Source: RGIG1902 sp034926865
GTDB lineage: Bacteria > Bacillota > Clostridia > Oscillospirales > Butyricicoccaceae
Direction of reading: 5' to 3'
Length of the DNA stretch: 64,000 nucleotides
NCBI GenBank assembly: GCA_034926865.1
Contig: JAYFQP010000006.1
Location: 1 to 64,000 of the forward strand
Of the stretch, positions 60,534 to 64,000 are shown one piece after another. The position numbers were made by a program, and so were the translations under genes. The notes under the pieces were generated by a model, which had not been told where the DNA came from, ran no database searches, and saw only the letters and a program-made list of their open reading frames with translations. Position 1 is the first letter of the stretch, and each line of letters starts with the position of its first letter.

Positions 60534-62486
60534 ATGAAGAAGATCGATATAGAGGATATATACAGTTTCAGCTTTCTCTCTGATATTGTGGCATCTCCGG
60601 ATGAAAAGCATCTTGTCTTCTCTCGCCATACGGCCTGCCGGGAGACAAATGGATACATGTCCTGCCTATGGCTTATGGACGTGGATTCTGGCAAGGCAAG
60701 GCAGTTGACTTTTGAGGGCGGCGAGCGCGGGGCAAAATGGCTGGACAGCGAAAGCATTGTTTTTGCCGCAAACAGGGGGAACATATCAAAGACACCCAAA
60801 ACTGACTTTTTCAAGCTTTCGATAAAGGGAGGGGAGGCATTGCCTCTCCTCTCTATCCCCGAAAAAGCGGCTGGGATAGATTTCATTGGCGGCGACAAAT
60901 ATTTGGTCTCGTTGGTCAAGCACTGCGAGGGAGCAGAGAAGAAGAGCGACGATGAGGCCATGGATGGCAGGGATCTTTTAGTTTTCGACGAGGTATATTT
61001 CTGGTTCAATGGGCTGGGCATCTGCAATAAGATCAGGAACAGCCTTGCCATATATGATGCTAAGTTTGGAGAGTATAAACAGATCACACCCAAGTATTTT
61101 AATACGTCTGCTTACGTTATTTCGCCCGACAAGACCAAGGTAGCTTATGCCGGAGCCGAATATAAAGACCTTTTCACAAATAAATCCGGGCTCTATATTT
61201 ATGATATTCCCACAGGCGAGACTAAAACGCTTTTGCCGCAGGGGCAGAAGCTGACAGGCTCGATCTGCTTTGCTGGGGACAATCGTGTGTTTGGGGCGCT
61301 AAATGACGGAGATTATTCTGGCCAGAATTCCCGCTTCTTTCTTTTCGATCTTGAAGGGGGCGTTACTGCGCTACCCTTTGTAGATGCCGAGGCAGGCGGA
61401 GGAGTTGGGACAGACTGCAACTATGGCGGAGGCCAAAATAGGAAGTTTTATGGCGGCAGGCTTTATATGACAAGGAATGTCAGGGGAGACTGCCATCTTT
61501 GCGCCATGGATATTTCTTCCGGTCGGGACAGTGTTGTAACCAAAGAATGCGGCTCGGTAAACTCTTTTGATATGGCAGGCGGTAAGGCTTATATGGTGGC
61601 GCTGAGAGGTATGTGTCTCGGAGAGATATATGCTCTTGACCCTGCGACCGGGGTTGAGCAGCAGCTTACTTCTTTTAATAAGGAGTATTGCGGCAGCCAT
61701 GAAATAGCCATGCCCGAGACATTTACTTTTGTCAATAAAGACGGAGTAGAGCTTGACGGTTATGTGATAAAGCCAATTGGTTATAAAAAAGGCAAAAAGT
61801 ATCCGGCTGTTTTAGAGATCCACGGCGGGCCGAAGACGATTTTCGGAAGTGTCTTTCATCATGAAATGCAGGTGCTTGCTAACAGAGGCTTTTTTGTTTT
61901 CTATACGAACCCAAGGGGTTCCGACGGCAGGGGCGAGAAGTTTGCCTATAGCACCAAATTCCTCGGCACCAAGGATTATGAGGATCTTATGGAGTTCACA
62001 GATGTGGTGCTTCACCGCTATCCGGATATTGATGCCAAAAGGGTAGGCGTTACAGGTGGGTCATACGGCGGCTATATGTGCAACTGGATAATAGGCCATA
62101 CAAACCGGTTTAGAGCCGCGGCTTCCCAGCGTTCTATTTCAAATTATGTTACAAAACTTACTGCTACGGATATAGGCACTACCTATGATCTCCAGCAGGT
62201 TGGCGCTTCTCCGTGGGAAAGCTTTGAAACTGTTTGGGAGACTTCGCCTTTAAAGTATGCACACAGAGCATCCACACCCACTCTATTTATACAGTCCGAC
62301 GAAGATTATCGATGCTGGATGAGCGGAGCTTTGCAAATGTTCTCTGCCCTCAAGATGAATGGAACAGATTCAAGGCTTGCTCTTTTCCACGGCGAGAACC
62401 ACGAGCTTTCAAGAAGCGGAAAGCCCGACAACAGGGTCAAAAGGCTCTGTGAGATCGTGGGTTGGATGGAAAAATATCTTAAGTGA
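60534..62486 (+). CDS. S9-family peptidase, copy 2
   Basis: 650 aa. The same plan as copy 1: propeller (about 1-390), then G-G-S-Y-G-G-Y elbow, Q-S-D-E-D-Y-R-C-W Asp and G-E-N-H-E-L-S-R-S-G-K-P His. Sequence is far closer to copy 3 than to copy 1 (shared D-C-N-Y-G-G-G-Q-N and D-G-R-D-L-L-V-F-D-E blocks). It starts ATG 60534 just past the copy 1 stop, so the genes are one transcript. Confidence 0.94.
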   Translation: MKKIDIEDIYSFSFLSDIVASPDEKHLVFSRHTACRETNGYMSCLWLMDVDSGKARQLTFEGGERGAKWLDSESIVFAANRGNISKTPKTDFFKLSIKGGEALPLLSIPEKAAGIDFIGGDKYLVSLVKHCEGAEKKSDDEAMDGRDLLVFDEVYFWFNGLGICNKIRNSLAIYDAKFGEYKQITPKYFNTSAYVISPDKTKVAYAGAEYKDLFTNKSGLYIYDIPTGETKTLLPQGQKLTGSICFAGDNRVFGALNDGDYSGQNSRFFLFDLEGGVTALPFVDAEAGGGVGTDCNYGGGQNRKFYGGRLYMTRNVRGDCHLCAMDISSGRDSVVTKECGSVNSFDMAGGKAYMVALRGMCLGEIYALDPATGVEQQLTSFNKEYCGSHEIAMPETFTFVNKDGVELDGYVIKPIGYKKGKKYPAVLEIHGGPKTIFGSVFHHEMQVLANRGFFVFYTNPRGSDGRGEKFAYSTKFLGTKDYEDLMEFTDVVLHRYPDIDAKRVGVTGGSYGGYMCNWIIGHTNRFRAAASQRSISNYVTKLTATDIGTTYDLQQVGASPWESFETVWETSPLKYAHRASTPTLFIQSDEDYRCWMSGALQMFSALKMNGTDSRLALFHGENHELSRSGKPDNRVKRLCEIVGWMEKYLK

Positions 62487-62499
62487 ATAGGAGATATAT

Positions 62500-64000
62500 A
62501 TGAAAAAGGTAACGTATGATGATCTATACGAGTTTAACTTTCTTTCGGATGTAAGCTGCTCGCCCGACGGCAAATACGCCCTTTTTGCAAAGCATAATGC
62601 CTGCGAGAAGAAAAACGGCTATAAGTCTTACCTCTGGCTGCTCGACATGGAGAGCGGAGAGACAAAGCCCCTGACTTTTGGCGGGGATGAAAAGGGCGGT
62701 AAGTGGCTTGACAGCGAGACAATACTTTTTACCTCCGGCAGAGGCGAGAAGGATAAAAAGCCCAAGACAGATTATTACAAGCTTTCTCTGAAGGGCGGCG
62801 AGGCCGAGCTATATTTTACAATCCCTGAGAAAACTGTTTCTATTGAGCCTTTAGAGGATGGCAAGTTCCTTGCTGCTATTGTAAAGCACTGTGAGGGCAA
62901 AGAGGAAAAGAAGGACGACGAGGCCATGGACGGCAGAGACCTTCTTGTATTTGACGAGATATATTTCTGGTTCAACGGTCAGGGTATTCGCAATAAGCTC
63001 CGCAACAGCCTTGTCATTTTTGACAGCAAGACGGGGAAATATAAGCAGATATCTAAAAAGTATACCAACGTATCTGCGGCTTCGGTATCGCCGGACAAGA
63101 AGAAGATCCTCTTCTGCGGCACGACATATACAGATGTGTCTGTCAGAGAGGGCGGAGTATATCTTTATGATATCGAAAGCGGCAAGACAAGAACCATTGT
63201 AAAACAGGATAAGTACGGCGTAGGTTCGCCTGCTTTTATGGGCAATGACAAGGCCTTCTTTACGCTTAGTCTCATGGAGTATTCGGGCCAAAACCCCTAT
63301 TTCTACAAGCTTGATGTTGAAAGCGGCGAGTATGAGCAGCTTCCGTATTGTGACGCTGAAGCAGGCGGGGCAGTAGGAACAGACTGCAACTACGGCGGAG
63401 GCCAGAATAAGAAGTTTTATGATGGCAAGTTCTATATGACAAGGTCTGTATGGGGTAATTCTCATTTGATGGCCATGGATGGCAGCGGACATTGGGAGAC
63501 GGTGTGCGGCACAAAGGGCTCGATAAATGCCTTTGATATAGCCTCGGGCAAGGTTATAATGACGGCGATGCGCGATCTTGATCTTATTGAGCTGTACAGC
63601 CTCGATCTTGCCACAGGCGAAGAAAAACGCCTCACAACCTTCAATAAAGAGTATAGAGATACCCATTCTGTTCTTGCCAATGAGTACTTTACATTTAAAG
63701 ACCGTGACGGAGTAGAGCTTGACGGTTATGTGATCAAGCCGCTTAACTATAAGCCCGGAAAGAAATATCCGGCTATTCTTGAGATGCATGGTGGGCCTAA
63801 GGCAATCTTCGGCGGGGTATTCCATCATGAGATGCAGTCGATTGCAAATATGGGCTACTTTGTGTTTTATACAAACCCAAGGGGATCAGACGGCAGAGGT
63901 TCTGAGTTTGCAGCGATGACGGGCAACCTTGGCAAGATAGATTTCAACGATTTTATGGATCTGACAGATGAGGTCCTTAAGCGTTATCCCGACATCGACA
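62500..64000 (+). CDS. S9-family peptidase, copy 3 (partial, runs off the window)
   Basis: About 500 codons are visible, starting ATG 62500 behind ATAGGAG. It has the propeller with V-F-D-E-I-Y-F-W-F-N-G, D-C-N-Y-G-G-G-Q-N and the start of the hydrolase domain (E-M-H-G-G-P-K, N-P-R-G-S-D-G-R-G). The catalytic Ser lies beyond the window. It is close to copy 2 along its length. Same operon as copies 1 and 2. Confidence 0.93.
   Translation, partial: MKKVTYDDLYEFNFLSDVSCSPDGKYALFAKHNACEKKNGYKSYLWLLDMESGETKPLTFGGDEKGGKWLDSETILFTSGRGEKDKKPKTDYYKLSLKGGEAELYFTIPEKTVSIEPLEDGKFLAAIVKHCEGKEEKKDDEAMDGRDLLVFDEIYFWFNGQGIRNKLRNSLVIFDSKTGKYKQISKKYTNVSAASVSPDKKKILFCGTTYTDVSVREGGVYLYDIESGKTRTIVKQDKYGVGSPAFMGNDKAFFTLSLMEYSGQNPYFYKLDVESGEYEQLPYCDAEAGGAVGTDCNYGGGQNKKFYDGKFYMTRSVWGNSHLMAMDGSGHWETVCGTKGSINAFDIASGKVIMTAMRDLDLIELYSLDLATGEEKRLTTFNKEYRDTHSVLANEYFTFKDRDGVELDGYVIKPLNYKPGKKYPAILEMHGGPKAIFGGVFHHEMQSIANMGYFVFYTNPRGSDGRGSEFAAMTGNLGKIDFNDFMDLTDEVLKRYPDID

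Overview
The window comes from an anaerobic, medium-GC Firmicute, most likely class Clostridia. The evidence is strong AGGAGG ribosome binding sites with frequent GTG/TTG starts, TTGACA-N17-TATAAT promoters, a Firmicutes-type rpoB-rpoC-L7Ae-rpsL-rpsG-fusA-tuf run, a CIRCE-type heat-shock operator, and strict-anaerobe oxygen-defence proteins (reverse rubrerythrin, FprA flavoprotein, rubredoxin). The many peptidases, the peptide importer, the creatininase and acetamidase families and the aminotransferase suggest a peptide- or amino-acid-fermenting lifestyle. Genus cannot be fixed from the sequence alone.

Layout. 1-680: end of an rRNA operon (23S tail, tRNA-Lys, tRNA-Glu, 5S, tRNA-Asn, two tandem terminators). 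800-1200: decayed IS200-type transposase. 1714-3560: AT-rich TetR/methyltransferase/P-loop kinase operon with a palindromic operator, probably acquired. 4223-7346: membrane protein, phosphoribosyltransferase, lipoprotein, metallo-beta-lactamase-fold hydrolase. 7563-11553: peptidase E, CoA-disulfide reductase-rhodanese, FAD dehydrogenase. 11720-17184: tightly overlapping operon of a flavin/PLP-oxidase-fold protein, a DUF1576 membrane protein and a heterodimeric ABC exporter, divergent from an M14 metallopeptidase. 20054-21022: Rrf2 regulator and reverse rubrerythrin.

21153-31747 (minus strand): a ten-gene operon with alpha/beta hydrolase, PepC-type aminopeptidase, OppABCDF importer, creatininase-family amidase, class III aminotransferase and a GntR regulator. 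It starts at a good promoter followed directly by a 32-bp, almost perfect palindrome. This is the best candidate for a little-described system: regulated import and stepwise breakdown of a particular peptide or peptide-like compound.

31985-33968: histidyl-tRNA synthetase and a HAD phosphatase. 34944-47068: RNA polymerase, ribosomal protein and elongation factor block, with an internal promoter at the rpoC stop codon. 47280-52370: amidohydrolase, DUF362 ferredoxin-like protein, acetamidase/formamidase, DUF6512 membrane protein, aldo/keto reductase with iron-sulfur motifs. 52678-56281: CIRCE-controlled Hsp20, tRNA-Arg, and a probable operon of a thioredoxin-fold protein without its WCxxC, a DivIVA-like coiled coil, FprA and rubredoxin. 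56462-58417: TauE/SafE permease divergent from a LysR regulator, with an attenuator-like hairpin in the permease leader. 58545-64000: three tandem S9 prolyl-oligopeptidase-family peptidases, the last cut by the window edge.

All calls rest on reading the sequence and on family motifs. No database search was run.
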